A stretch of DNA of 64,000 nucleotides, taken from the NCBI GenBank assembly GCA_001661245.1, contig KV454011.1, positions 2,119,051-2,183,050 on the forward strand, read 5' to 3'. The position numbers were made by a program, and so were the translations under genes. The notes under the pieces are model-generated. The model did no database searches. It saw only the letters and a program-made list of their open reading frames with translations, and had not been told where the DNA came from. The stretch comes from Pachysolen tannophilus NRRL Y-2460 (lineage: Eukaryota > Ascomycota > Pichiomycetes > Alaninales > Pachysolenaceae). Positions 1-12,600 of this stretch are shown piece after piece; positions within the stretch are counted from its first letter, which is position 1, and the number at the start of each line of letters is the position of its first letter.

Positions 1-1
1 C

Positions 2-281
2 AACAATACTAATGAACCTAGGCTTGAAAATTTTAGTCGAATGGTAAGAAGCTTAGCAGAGGCATTCAACTCTGGACAAACTACGATTGATGTAAATCGT
101 ATTCAACCAAATTTTGCTAATGATTTTCGTGACCTGATTGTTCAAATTTTGGGACCATTAGATAGAAATAATGGAAATAATGAGAATGCAGGAGAAGGAG
201 CGGGTAATACGACAGAAGTAAATGGTGCTTCAGGAATAAATGGGGATACTACTGCTAATGGAAATGCTGCTAACAATATTT

Positions 282-323
<42 letters not shown>

Positions 324-1006
324 GAAGTAATGCTGGTAGATCTAACAGTTATGAAATAAATATCGAAGTTGATCCTTCAACTGAAAGCAATACAACCGAT
401 TTAAATGATCATTCTATGTCGAGTGATGATATTATAATTCAGCTGCCACAGACACATTCTGCTATCAATTCAGAAAGACTGTCACCGGTGATATCGAGAC
501 CCCCTTCATCTGCAGCTTCAAATCAAGTTCATATTGAGAATGAGGATGAAAGTGCTGATCCCGATATCAATATCGACGATATCATGACGGACGATCCCCA
601 GAGAAATGCCAATAATACTAATACTAATACTGACAACAACAATAACAATAACAATAATAGTAATCTTGGTGGAGGGAACAACAACATTTTCAATTTTTTA
701 CAAACTGTAAATGAGCATATTCCAAGTCATGTTAGAGATGCGTTCCAAAGAAGTGCTCAATCTGCTTTTTCAAATATGTTAAATGGGGTTGCAAATCAAC
801 AGAGAACAGGAGGAGGAACTGGAGGTCAATCGGGAACAAATAGTCCTTTTACCAGCCATACAGTTATCATTCAATCTGGTAATTCTCCTGCACGTACTTT
901 TGTTAACCAAGTTCCTCAACCTGAGAGCAACTCTACAACTACAAATAGTACTACGCATGACAGAAATAATGAAGAAGAGGAATTTCCAGGACATGATGTT
1001 GACTAA
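2..1006 (+). CDS. 3' part of an Asn-rich acidic protein, function unknown
   Basis: The reading frame is open from the window edge (codons begin at base 2) to the TAA at 1004-1006, so the gene starts to the left and only its last 334 residues or so are visible. The first ATG here, at 41, is probably internal. The visible part is low in complexity: a long Asn run coded by AAT repeats at about 285-322, a second Asn/Thr run near 610-660, acidic stretches, and a Glu-rich C-terminus ending in HDVD. A more ordered piece (FLQTVNEHIPSHVRDAFQRS) lies near 690-755. I recognise no family. It lies 5' of HNT1 on the same strand. Coding status looks firm from the length of the open frame; function is not assigned. 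Confidence 0.8.
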
Positions 1007-1244
1007 GAAGTAGTTTCCATCTCTTACTCTTATCTGAAGAGAGAAAGAAAATAGTATAGTTTGTGTATAGCAGTCAGTCAGTGGGTTTTTAATATATCAT
1101 TTGTTTTTTCAAATAAGACACTACCAAGACAATTAAAGTGGTGAACTCGTTTTTTAAAATGAACTCCAATTAGATTAGATTTTAATTACTCAAGTTTAGT
1201 TTTCGGTATTGATTTATCATAAAAAACTTGATTTTATTTAACTA

Positions 1245-1906
1245 ATGAGTGTTAAGAAAATGGCTTCTGATTCTTCATGTATTTTTTGCAAAATTATTAA
1301 AGGTGAGTTAATATGAAATATATATATATATATATATATATATAATAATAATTTGACTATAAGGGTTATTACGTACCATGCAACTACTCAATTAGACCAC
1401 AGATTGTGCATGTCTTTGTAAAATTGAATTTTTTAGATCCTATGTTGATCATTACTTTTAGATACTAACATGGATGACAATTATATATAGGCGAGATTCC
1501 ATCATTAAAGATAATTGAAACGCCGCTTAGTTATTCATTTTTCGATATTCAACCAACTGCAAGAGGTCACATATTAATCATTCCAAAGTATCATGGTGCA
1601 AAATTGCACAATTTACCAGATGAAAACTTGGCTGATATCTTACCAATTGCAAAGAAAATTGCCATTGCTTCAGGTTTAGATATCGATTCTCCAGAAGGTA
1701 CAGGATACAATATTTTGCAGAATAACGGTAGAATTGCACACCAAGTGGTTGACCACGTCCATTTCCACTTAATTCCTAAAAGAGACACCAAGACCGGCTT
1801 AGTTGTTGGCTGGCCCGCTGAAGATGCAGATTTCGGCGATTTGAAGGCACAACAACAAGAAATCTTAACCAAGTTGAAAGAATCGGGCTTGATTTCAGAA
1901 AACTGA
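1245..1906 (+). CDS. HNT1: HIT-family nucleotide hydrolase (Hnt1)
   Basis: Two exons, 1245-1302 and 1491-1906, give a protein of 157 residues. Exon 1 encodes the CIFCKIIK start typical of HINT proteins (CxxC at residues 12-15), and exon 2 continues with GEIPSLKIIET. The histidine triad HVHFHL lies near residues 108-113, after NNGRIAHQ. Family knowledge: Hnt1/HINT proteins hydrolyse adenosine phosphoramidates such as AMP-lysine in the cytosol or nucleus. The S. cerevisiae gene also has an intron near its 5' end. A second in-frame ATG at 1260 would drop only five residues. CDC48 follows on the same strand, as in S. cerevisiae (YDL125C/YDL126C), which supports orthology. Identification is very secure. 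Confidence 0.96.
1303..1490 (+). other. HNT1 intron
   Basis: The donor is GTGAGT at 1303, an exact TACTAAC branch sequence lies at 1463-1469, and the acceptor TAG ends at 1490. Removing it joins a split Gly codon and restores the HIT frame. A pure TA run of about 13 units (1319-1344) lies inside. Confidence 0.95.
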
Positions 1907-2454
1907 CTATCCATGAAAAATGCGAAAAATCATACGAATACAAAGCTCTGAACCTGGAAATAAAAATAAAATAAAAAAAAAACCATATACAATAAATTGT
2001 CTATTTCTATATAATCACTCCAGGCAGCTATTGGCTCTCATAGATTACCATGGTCGCCATTATCGTCGTTATCGTTGTCGTTGTCGTTGTCATTGTATAG
2101 TTTTTAACACAGTTTACTATGAATCTTATTTGACCGTAAAGGCAACCATCGAACCTTCTTCTTCTTTTTTGGCAGATTTTTTTTTCCTTTTTTGTATTTT
2201 GCCACTGTTTGCAGAAAGACAAGTAGACAGATTACTAAATTGTAAGGTTAACTTAAAAGTAGAGAAACTAGATTATTCCAAGGTCTTTTTTTTAAAATTA
2301 TAATTATTTTGAAATCTTTCTAATTCATTGATCATTTTAATTGAGCTTTTAATTGATCAGTAAATAAGTTATTGTTTTCTGTTTTTTTTTTTTTTTCTTA
2401 TTTGGTTTAATAAAATAAAAGGATTTAAAAAAAAAATAATTATAAAAAGTTAAA
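1907..2454. other. HNT1-CDC48 intergenic region
   Basis: 548 bases with no convincing gene. It holds a run of GTCGTT-like hexamers at about 2060-2092 and T-tracts near 2377-2397. The second half should be the CDC48 promoter and leader. No specific binding site was recognised. Confidence 0.6.
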
Positions 2455-5137
<2,683 letters not shown>

Positions 5138-5540
5138 GAAAAGGAAAAAAGAAAAGAAAAAAAAAAAAGTAACCAAGTGTTAGCTAGTTGTTGTTAGTTG
5201 TTAATTGTTTCAAGTAGCTTTAATTATTTTATTTTTTCTTGTTTTTTTTTTTGAACCTAAACCTTTTTTTTTTTATTTGATTTTTTTATATATTTTATTT
5301 TTACTCTTTTATTTTTTTATTTTTTACCTGTGTTGTTAAAGCCGCAATCATCATTTGAACTCTTTTTTTTTTCTTTCTTTCTCTCTTTCTCTCCCCATTT
5401 CATTTCATTTCATCTTTCTATATTTTCTTGAATAATAATTGAATGAAAAGTTAAAAAAGAAATCTATATATCATTATTTTGGTGTGTAATTAAACGTGAT
5501 AATCGTAGGTCGTGTGTATAAAACCAAATTTGTATTTTTT

Positions 5541-5579
<39 letters not shown>

Positions 5580-5802
5580 CAATTTTTTTTTTCGCAACCG
5601 AATTCGGTTCCGCATCAAGTAACAATTGATTTTTCATTTCCATATGTTAGCTATAAAACTCTTTTAATTTCTCAATTCAAAGAGATTTGTTCATATTAAC
5701 CAAGAATTTTATTTATTTTAATATTTAAACCTTTAATTGTTTAATAATAACGACAACGTTTTTAATAATTGAAAGGAATTATTAGAGTTGAGACAAGAAG
5801 CC
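5138..5802. other. CDC48-IDH2 intergenic region
   Basis: 665 bases of T-rich DNA: CDC48 3' region, then IDH2 promoter. It contains an uninterrupted T36 run at 5544-5579 plus several shorter T runs. No gene is supported. Confidence 0.6.
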
Positions 5803-6915
5803 ATGTTCAAGTTACAATCTAGAAACCAATTTTCACCTTTACTTCGTAATTCTTTAACTAGAAATTATGCTGCCGCAGTTGCCAAATTTCAAGGTACTAA
5901 AAATGCCAAAGGTAATTATACTGTTACTATGATTGAAGGTGATGGTATTGGTGTTGAGATTTCTGAGGCTGTTAAGGATATCTATAAGGCTGCTAAAGTT
6001 CCAATTGAATGGGAAGCTGCTGATGTTAGACCTTTACTTATTAATGGTAAGACTACAATTCCAGAACCAGCTGTTAAATCTATTAATAAGAATTTAGTTG
6101 CTTTAAAAGGTCCTTTAGCTACACCAGTTGGTAAAGGTCATCAATCTTTGAATTTGACTTTAAGAAGAACTTTCAATTTGTTTGCCAATGTTAGACCATG
6201 TAAATCTATTGTTGGTTATAAGACTCCATATGATAACGTTGATACTGTTTTAATTAGAGAAAATACTGAAGGTGAATATTCTGGTATTGAGCACGTTATA
6301 GTTCCAGGTGTTGTCCAATCGATTAAATTGATCACAAGACCAGCTTCAGAAAAAGTTATTAGATATGCTTTCCAACACGCTATATCTACTGGTAGAAACC
6401 ATGTTTTAGTTGTTCATAAAGCTTCAATTATGAAATTATCAGATGGTTTATTTGTTGAAGTTGCTAAAGAATTAGCTTCAGAATATCCAAATGTTAAACT
6501 TTCATTTGAAAACTTGGATAATACTTCGTTAAAATTAGTTCAAAATCCATCCCAATATAACAATTTAGTTATGGTTATGCCAAACTTGTATGGTGATATC
6601 ATGTCAGATTTATCTTCTGGTTTAATTGGTGGTTTAGGTTTAACCCCATCAGGTAACATGGGTGACAAAGTCTCCATCTTTGAAGCTGTCCATGGTTCAG
6701 CTCCAGATATTGCAGGAAAAGGATTGGCTAACCCAACTGCCTTATTATTATCTTCATGTATGATGTTAAGACATATGGAATTAAACGATCACGCATCAAA
6801 AATTGAAGAAGCAGTTTACAAAACTATTGCTTCAGGTCCAGAAAACAGAACTAAAGACTTGAAAGGTAGCTCGTCTACTTCCCATTACACTGAACAAGTC
6901 ATCAAAAACTTATAG
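5803..6915 (+). CDS. IDH2: NAD+-dependent isocitrate dehydrogenase, catalytic subunit Idh2
   Basis: 370 residues from the ATG at 5803 (S. cerevisiae Idh2 has 369). The N-terminus ([25 protein letters not shown]) is basic and free of acidic residues, a mitochondrial presequence. Family landmarks are present: [11 protein letters not shown] near the start, the [17 protein letters not shown] substrate-binding segment, [23 protein letters not shown] and [12 protein letters not shown]. The last two follow the catalytic subunit Idh2 rather than regulatory Idh1. Role: oxidative decarboxylation of isocitrate to 2-oxoglutarate in the TCA cycle, as part of an Idh1/Idh2 octamer in the matrix. A T36 tract lies about 220 bases upstream. 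A near relative such as Idh1 is much less likely. Confidence 0.96.
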   Translation: MFKLQSRNQFSPLLRNSLTRNYAAAVAKFQGTKNAKGNYTVTMIEGDGIGVEISEAVKDIYKAAKVPIEWEAADVRPLLINGKTTIPEPAVKSINKNLVALKGPLATPVGKGHQSLNLTLRRTFNLFANVRPCKSIVGYKTPYDNVDTVLIRENTEGEYSGIEHVIVPGVVQSIKLITRPASEKVIRYAFQHAISTGRNHVLVVHKASIMKLSDGLFVEVAKELASEYPNVKLSFENLDNTSLKLVQNPSQYNNLVMVMPNLYGDIMSDLSSGLIGGLGLTPSGNMGDKVSIFEAVHGSAPDIAGKGLANPTALLLSSCMMLRHMELNDHASKIEEAVYKTIASGPENRTKDLKGSSSTSHYTEQVIKNL

Positions 6916-7416
6916 ATTGGATTCAACACATTATATAGGGGGGAGAAAGTGAAAGACAAAAATTTCTTTAAAGAAAAAAAAAAAAATTGAAACAAAAATG
7001 AAAAAAAAATAAAAAAAATAAAAAATTGGTAGAATTAATTATTTGAGGTTATAGATCATCTCTTCTTTTTTTATTATTTTTTTTTTTTTTTATGTTTTTT
7101 TATTTTTATTTTTTATTTTTATTTTTATTAAAACAATTTTTAAAATAATATTTAGTATAATCCATGTTACATCTAGTGTTTTTTTTATAACTTAACTTGA
7201 CTTTACTTGACTTTATAAAAGTTCAAATATATCTATTCTTTATATATCTATCTATCTATTCTTATATAAATTTATTGTAATTATTTTTTTTTGGTATAAA
7301 ATTCATTAGGGGCTGTTGTATGTATATGAGGCCCGAATTGAAAAGTTGAAAAATTTTATCGTAGTAGTAGAATAACTAGTGAAGAGAGTAATATATAATT
7401 TAAGTATATATTGATC
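6916..7416. other. IDH2-ADE8 intergenic region
   Basis: 501 bases rich in A and T runs. A repeated CTTGACTTTA (near 7195-7215) and TATCTATCTATC-like repeats precede ADE8. No gene is supported. Confidence 0.6.
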
Positions 7417-8067
7417 ATGTCATCACGGAATATTTTAGTTCTTATATCTGGTAATGGTTCTAATCTTCAAGCGCTTATAGATGCGTCTTTAAATGGTGAG
7501 TTACCTGCAAAGATTAGTTGGGTTATATCATCATCTTCAACAGCTTATGGTTTAGAAAGAGCTTCTAATGCATCGATTCCAACACTGATTCATGAATTGA
7601 AAAATTATTATAAAGATATTCCAAAATCAGATAAAAAGGCAAGATCAGATGCTAGAAAGAAATTTAATCTTGATTTGGTAAATTTAATATTGAATGATAA
7701 GAAGAATGGTAAACCTGATTTAATTGTATGTGCAGGATGGATGTTAATACTTTCACCTGATTTTTTAGCTCCATTAGAAAAAGCCAAAATTCCAATTATT
7801 AATTTGCATCCATCTTTACCTGGGAAATTTGATGGAATTAATGCGATTGAAAGAAGTTATAAGGCAGGCCAAGAGGGTGAAATTGATGAAGGTGGATGTA
7901 TGATTCATAAAGTTATTCAAGAGGTGGATGCAGGTGAACCATTGGTGGTTAAAAAGATTAATGTAGTCAAAGGTGAGTCCTTAGAAAGTTGGGAAAACAG
8001 AATTCATCAATTAGAACATGTTGCTATTGTTGAAGGAACGATTAAAGCCCTACAGGAATTGATTTAA
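7417..8067 (+). CDS. ADE8: Phosphoribosylglycinamide formyltransferase (GART)
   Basis: 216 residues from the ATG at 7417 (S. cerevisiae Ade8 has 214). The N-terminal LISGNGSNLQALIDA is the phosphate-binding loop of the GART fold. INLHPSLPG carries the catalytic Asn and His, and GGCMIHKVIQEVDAGEP carries the catalytic Asp of the family. Role: third step of purine synthesis, transferring a formyl group from 10-formyl-THF to GAR in the cytosol. It is a free-standing enzyme here, as in other yeasts, not fused to other purine enzymes as in animals. Tail-to-tail with PUP1. TRS120, its S. cerevisiae neighbour, lies one gene further on. Confidence 0.97.
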   Translation: MSSRNILVLISGNGSNLQALIDASLNGELPAKISWVISSSSTAYGLERASNASIPTLIHELKNYYKDIPKSDKKARSDARKKFNLDLVNLILNDKKNGKPDLIVCAGWMLILSPDFLAPLEKAKIPIINLHPSLPGKFDGINAIERSYKAGQEGEIDEGGCMIHKVIQEVDAGEPLVVKKINVVKGESLESWENRIHQLEHVAIVEGTIKALQELI

Positions 8068-8154
8068 TATATATATAATATATATAATATATATATGTGT
8101 GTGTTTAGAAATTAAAATAATAAAAAAAAAAAGTATATTTTCTTTTTTAAACAA

Positions 8155-9058
8155 TTAAGCATCTACTTGCATTGTATCTAAATTCACAACTTCTTCTTCA
8201 ACATCAACCAATTTATAGATATCTTCTTTTAAAATAGCAGTGGATCCTCTTGGGAATTTATATGATTTTGATTTTTGTGCTCTGGTATTTGGTGTCAAGT
8301 AATTCCTATATAGTTGAGCATCTTTACCAATTTCCATCACACAAACATCTACATTTGAACCTGAACCTAAATCATTCCAAATACCTGCTTCAATGGCGTC
8401 TGAACATAATTTTATTGCTTCTTCTTTAGTTAACCCATCTCTCCAATTCGATTCCAAGACTGCCATTGCCAGCAAGGAACCAGAACCTAATGACTGATAA
8501 AAACCTACATCTGTAGAGCCATGTGCATGTATTGAAAATAAATGAGCACCTGTAGGATCAATTCCTGCTACAATTAAATATGCACCAATATGACCTTGAT
8601 ACTTGTATAAATGTTGTTTCAACATTGTTAAAGCAGTAACAACACGGGGACTTCTATTAGCAGACATCGAATGAAGCTCAAGATTAGATGAAATCAATTG
8701 TGTAACCATCTCTGTATCAGCAGCTGTACCAGCACCAGCACACCATATCGTTGGTGAAAGACGATGTAATTTTTCACAATTCTTATCAGCTACAATTGGA
8801 CCAGCAGTCGCTCTTGTATCAGCAGCAATCTAAGAAAAAGCAAAAAACAGAAAAATAATCCAGTTAGTATATATATATATATATATTTAGATCAAAAAAA
8901 ATGGAAATCTAAATATCAAATATAGTACTTACAATAACGCCACCATTGAATTTACATCCAACAATTGTTGTACCAGTAGAAGTAGCTTTAGGAACCCCAA
9001 CTCCTTTTGCTGCCAAATATTGATTCCTCTGATAATTATCAAAACTAAGACCAACCAT
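8155..9058 (-). CDS. PUP1: 20S proteasome beta-2 subunit precursor (Pup1)
   Basis: Two exons on the minus strand, 9058-8933 and 8829-8155, give 266 residues (S. cerevisiae 261). The propeptide ends at Gly29. Mature Thr1, the N-terminal nucleophile, is Thr30 in STG/TTIVGC, the same position as in S. cerevisiae. The intron splits the beta-2 signature GGVI/IAADTRATAGPIVADKNCEKLH. Later landmarks are GSGSLLAMAVLE, GIWNDLGSGSNVDVCVMEIGKD and SYKFPRGSTA. Role: trypsin-like active site of the core particle. One CTG codon (8470-8472 on the plus strand) falls in the GSGSL-x-AMAV helix, where yeast and animal beta-2 have Ala. It shares a promoter region with TRS120. Confidence 0.97.
8830..8932 (-). other. 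PUP1 intron
   Basis: Reading on the minus strand: donor GTAAGT at 8932, TACTAAC complement at 8869-8863, acceptor TTAG ending at 8830. The join falls between two Ile codons in a conserved strand. Confidence 0.95.
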
Positions 9059-9699
9059 TCTCAATTACTCAATTATTCTATTAGATGGATTTCTATTAAT
9101 TTTAATAATAGTTATATAATTATCAATATTAAAATTAATACTACTAATATTACTACTACTACTACTACTACTATTATTATTGTTAGTGTCTTTTTTTTTT
9201 TTTTTTTTGGCTTCAACTTCACCACCCATTTGTGTACTGTGAGCACGACCCTTTGTTTCTTTCAATTTCAAACCTTTTTTGGGAAATTGATATTTGCGTG
9301 CACTACCTCGGTTATTTAATTTTTTTAAAAATTCTTTTTGGGACAATTGATACGCGCTCACACGACTTAGTTTTGTTTTATTTTTTTTCACGAAAATCCA
9401 AAAAAAAACCCATAGTCGTGTGGGCGCGTATTAATTTAGCTTTTTTAGGGAAACAAGGTTTTTTTTTTTTTTTTTTTTTTTTTTGAGGATTTGAGATTTG
9501 GGTCTTTGGGATGAAGTTAACGCATTGAATGTTGATTTGTTTTTATATGTTTAAAAAAATAGAACAAGCAACGGCGCTTCCAGTTTAAAAGAGGTAGATG
9601 AATTGAAACTGGGGAATTCTAGTAATTGGAAAGGAAATAATTTGGGAAAAGGAGGTTGAAAAGAAAAGAAGAAAAGAAGAGAAAAAAAAAACAAGAAAG
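9059..9699. promoter_or_regulatory. Divergent PUP1/TRS120 promoter region
   Basis: 641 bases between two divergent start codons. There are GC-rich islands in otherwise AT-rich sequence, a T-run of about 26 at 9459-9484, a TAC/ACT triplet run near 9150-9178, and an inverted repeat at 9350-9431 (listed separately). No classical Rpn4 PACE box (GGTGGCAAA) was seen on either strand. Confidence 0.6.
9350..9431. repeat. 18-bp near-perfect inverted repeat
   Basis: The left arm ATACGCGCTCACACGACT (9350-9367) and the right arm AGTCGTGTGGGCGCGTAT (9414-9431) are reverse complements with one mismatch and a 46-base AT-rich spacer. They stand out as GC-rich blocks in an AT-rich promoter and may be a paired factor site or a hairpin. 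Confidence 0.85.
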
Positions 9700-12600
9700 A
9701 TGTTAGATTTTTATTCATATACTTCCCCTTCACGGGTAAAGACACTTGTTGTACCAACTCATAATCTTTCTCTTCAAAAATTTGAAGAATATTTCCATGG
9801 AATTCTTTCAAAATATTATGAGGTTCGGTTAGTTGATGTTAATAGGAATAATGGATTATTTAATCCTCAAGGTTATCCTCATGGGCGGGTAGTTTATGAT
9901 TATCAATTAGTTGATAGTGATACTGAATCACTTTTTTTAAATGATTTCGAACCATTTAGAAAAATGTTTAATGTTATTGGAATTTGTTCATATGATGAAG
10001 GTTTTGTTGATGTTGCTGAAGAACAATTGATAGAATTGAAGAAATATCATAATAATGCTATAAATTATAATATAATAGCATTTGATACTCCAATAGAAAT
10101 AGTTGGAAAAATACAAGACAAAAATAAAAATATTTTTTATTTACCAAAGATAACAAGTTCTAAATTAACAAATATTGAAACAATATTATGCGATGTCACT
10201 TCTAATTTCTTGGAAGCATTATCGAATTATGCATCTGCTTATCAACACGTTACGCTAAGATCTCCAGGTTCAATAACAAATAATAATAATAATAATACAA
10301 CAGCAGCAGCAGCAGCAATAACGACAACAACAGGATTCAGTTCGGGAAATACTTTAAATTCAAAATCAAAGAGAAGTATATCGGGAGCATTTTCACTTAA
10401 TGGAGGGTCTTCATCTCCAACTCTTTCTACAAATTCTTTTAATTCTACACATACAATAACTACAGAAAAAAAGAAAAAAAGAATTTCTTCTGCAAATTTT
10501 TTACCAAATTTTGATTCAAATTCAAATTTATTACATCAAGAAAGATTGAAAAATAATAAAAATAAAGGTCGTCAACATAAAATTTTTGGAAATTTTTATT
10601 TACTTAGTGGTAGATTAAATGATGCTTTAAAAGAATTTTGTGAATGTATTAATTTGTTGAAAAGTTGTAACGATTTTCTTTGGTTAGGAAGTGCTTTAGA
10701 TGGATTAAGCGTTTGTGTCTTGATTTTAACTTTTTTAGAAGTTCCATTTCAATTACCTCTTTCAACAACTTCAATAATTAATACTGTGGGACATCATTCA
10801 TCTTCTTCTTCTTCTATATCGACTACTACTTCAACTTCTACTCCAGGAATAACTGGTAAAGATTCTGTTGTTGTTTATTCTCCAAATAATTCTCCAAGAA
10901 ATTCAATGAACTCAGTAACAAGAACAATATCAAATCAAATGAACAATGGAACAAATTCACCTTCATCACATCAAACCCCTGGATCATTAGAATATAGTTT
11001 ACAAACAATTCCTGAATTAGTAAATAAATTGGTTAATAAGTGTATTTTTTACTACAAATTAACTTTTGAAAATTCAGATGACTGTGTTCCAGGTCTAGTA
11101 TATTGTGAAACTTTGGTGCGTTATATTAAATTTATGACTGTTGTCAGCTTGAATAAAGGTTTGGATTTCCATGTATTAAGAAACATTGTTAAAAGTACTC
11201 CACTTCCTAAAGAGCACTGCGTTATCGATGATGGCTCAATATCACCAATGGTTTTCGATAAATTGGAAATTATGAGATTCGAACAAGAAATTTTTAATAA
11301 TCAATTTGAAGATATGGCTGTTATTAATAAATGCAGAATATACTGCTCTTTGATAGCTGTTTGTGCAGATTTAGATCTTTTGAGGAAAAGATCTTTTTTA
11401 TTAAGACAATTATTTTTCTTGATTTTACCAGAACTACAAGATAAAAAATTCGCAATAAACACAGCAATAACAATTTCTGGTAGTTGTAAAATTTCAGAAA
11501 CAGGTGATGAAACAGCATTAACAAAGATATTGGATGACTTATTAAAAAGTTATGGTATTAGTACAGATCCAAATGATACTTCAACCCTTCAATCATTTGT
11601 ACCGAATTGGATGAAATTGCACAAGACTTTATTGAAAAATTGCATAAAATTAGTTGAAAGCTTAAGTCTTTGGAAAACATCATTGAGATATAATTCAATT
11701 CTTTTGAAAAATTATTCTTACTCGTTGAGCGAGGAAGAACAAGTTAATTTACTTCAAAAAATGAGGACACAATATCTGAAATTAAAACATACAAGACTTG
11801 ACAAAATAAAATTACTTTATTGGGATGAATACCTTGTCAGGGATATTTCTGCAGTGCAAACAGTTAACCAGGCTGCCCCAGTGATTAGAAATTCTAGAAG
11901 AAATAGTTATCTTACCAATGGTTCCCATTTAAAGCAAAATATTTACAATCCATATAGCAATAAGAATATTACAGCAGAAGATGAACGTTTAGTCGAAGGT
12001 GAACCAGTGGACATTCGAGTAACAATGCAAAACCCTTTTCTTTTTGATATTGATATCAGCAAGGTCCAGATCCATTGCAATGACTTCAAAATCAAGACAG
12101 TGACATCAAATGCTTCTCAAAAATCTCAATTAGAAGAAGAAAAAAATGATTTTTTTGTTATAAAAGCAAATTCAATTGCAGAGTTATTTGTCAGTTTTAT
12201 ACCTTTGCAAAAAGGTGAGTTGAAAATTTTAGGAATTAAAGCGATAGTGTGTGGTTGTGATGAACAAGTATTTGAAGTTTGTCTTAACAAGAATTTTAAA
12301 GTATTTGAAAAAATTAAAACTTTTGGTATTGAAAAGTTTCTTACAAAAAATGATGCAACGAAGGAAAATAACAATCAAATATTGTACGATAATGATTATT
12401 CATCTATTGAGATAAAAACTTTAAAATATCATGTTCTTTCTGCCCAACCCATGCTTTCACTAGTTGATATGTCATTGAATAATAACTGGGTAATGTTATT
12501 GGAAGGAGAAACAAAAGAGTTTTCTATTTCTTTGAAAAATATCTCCTCAGTTGAAATCAACCACTTAATTTCAAGTTTTATTGATTCCACAACCACACCT

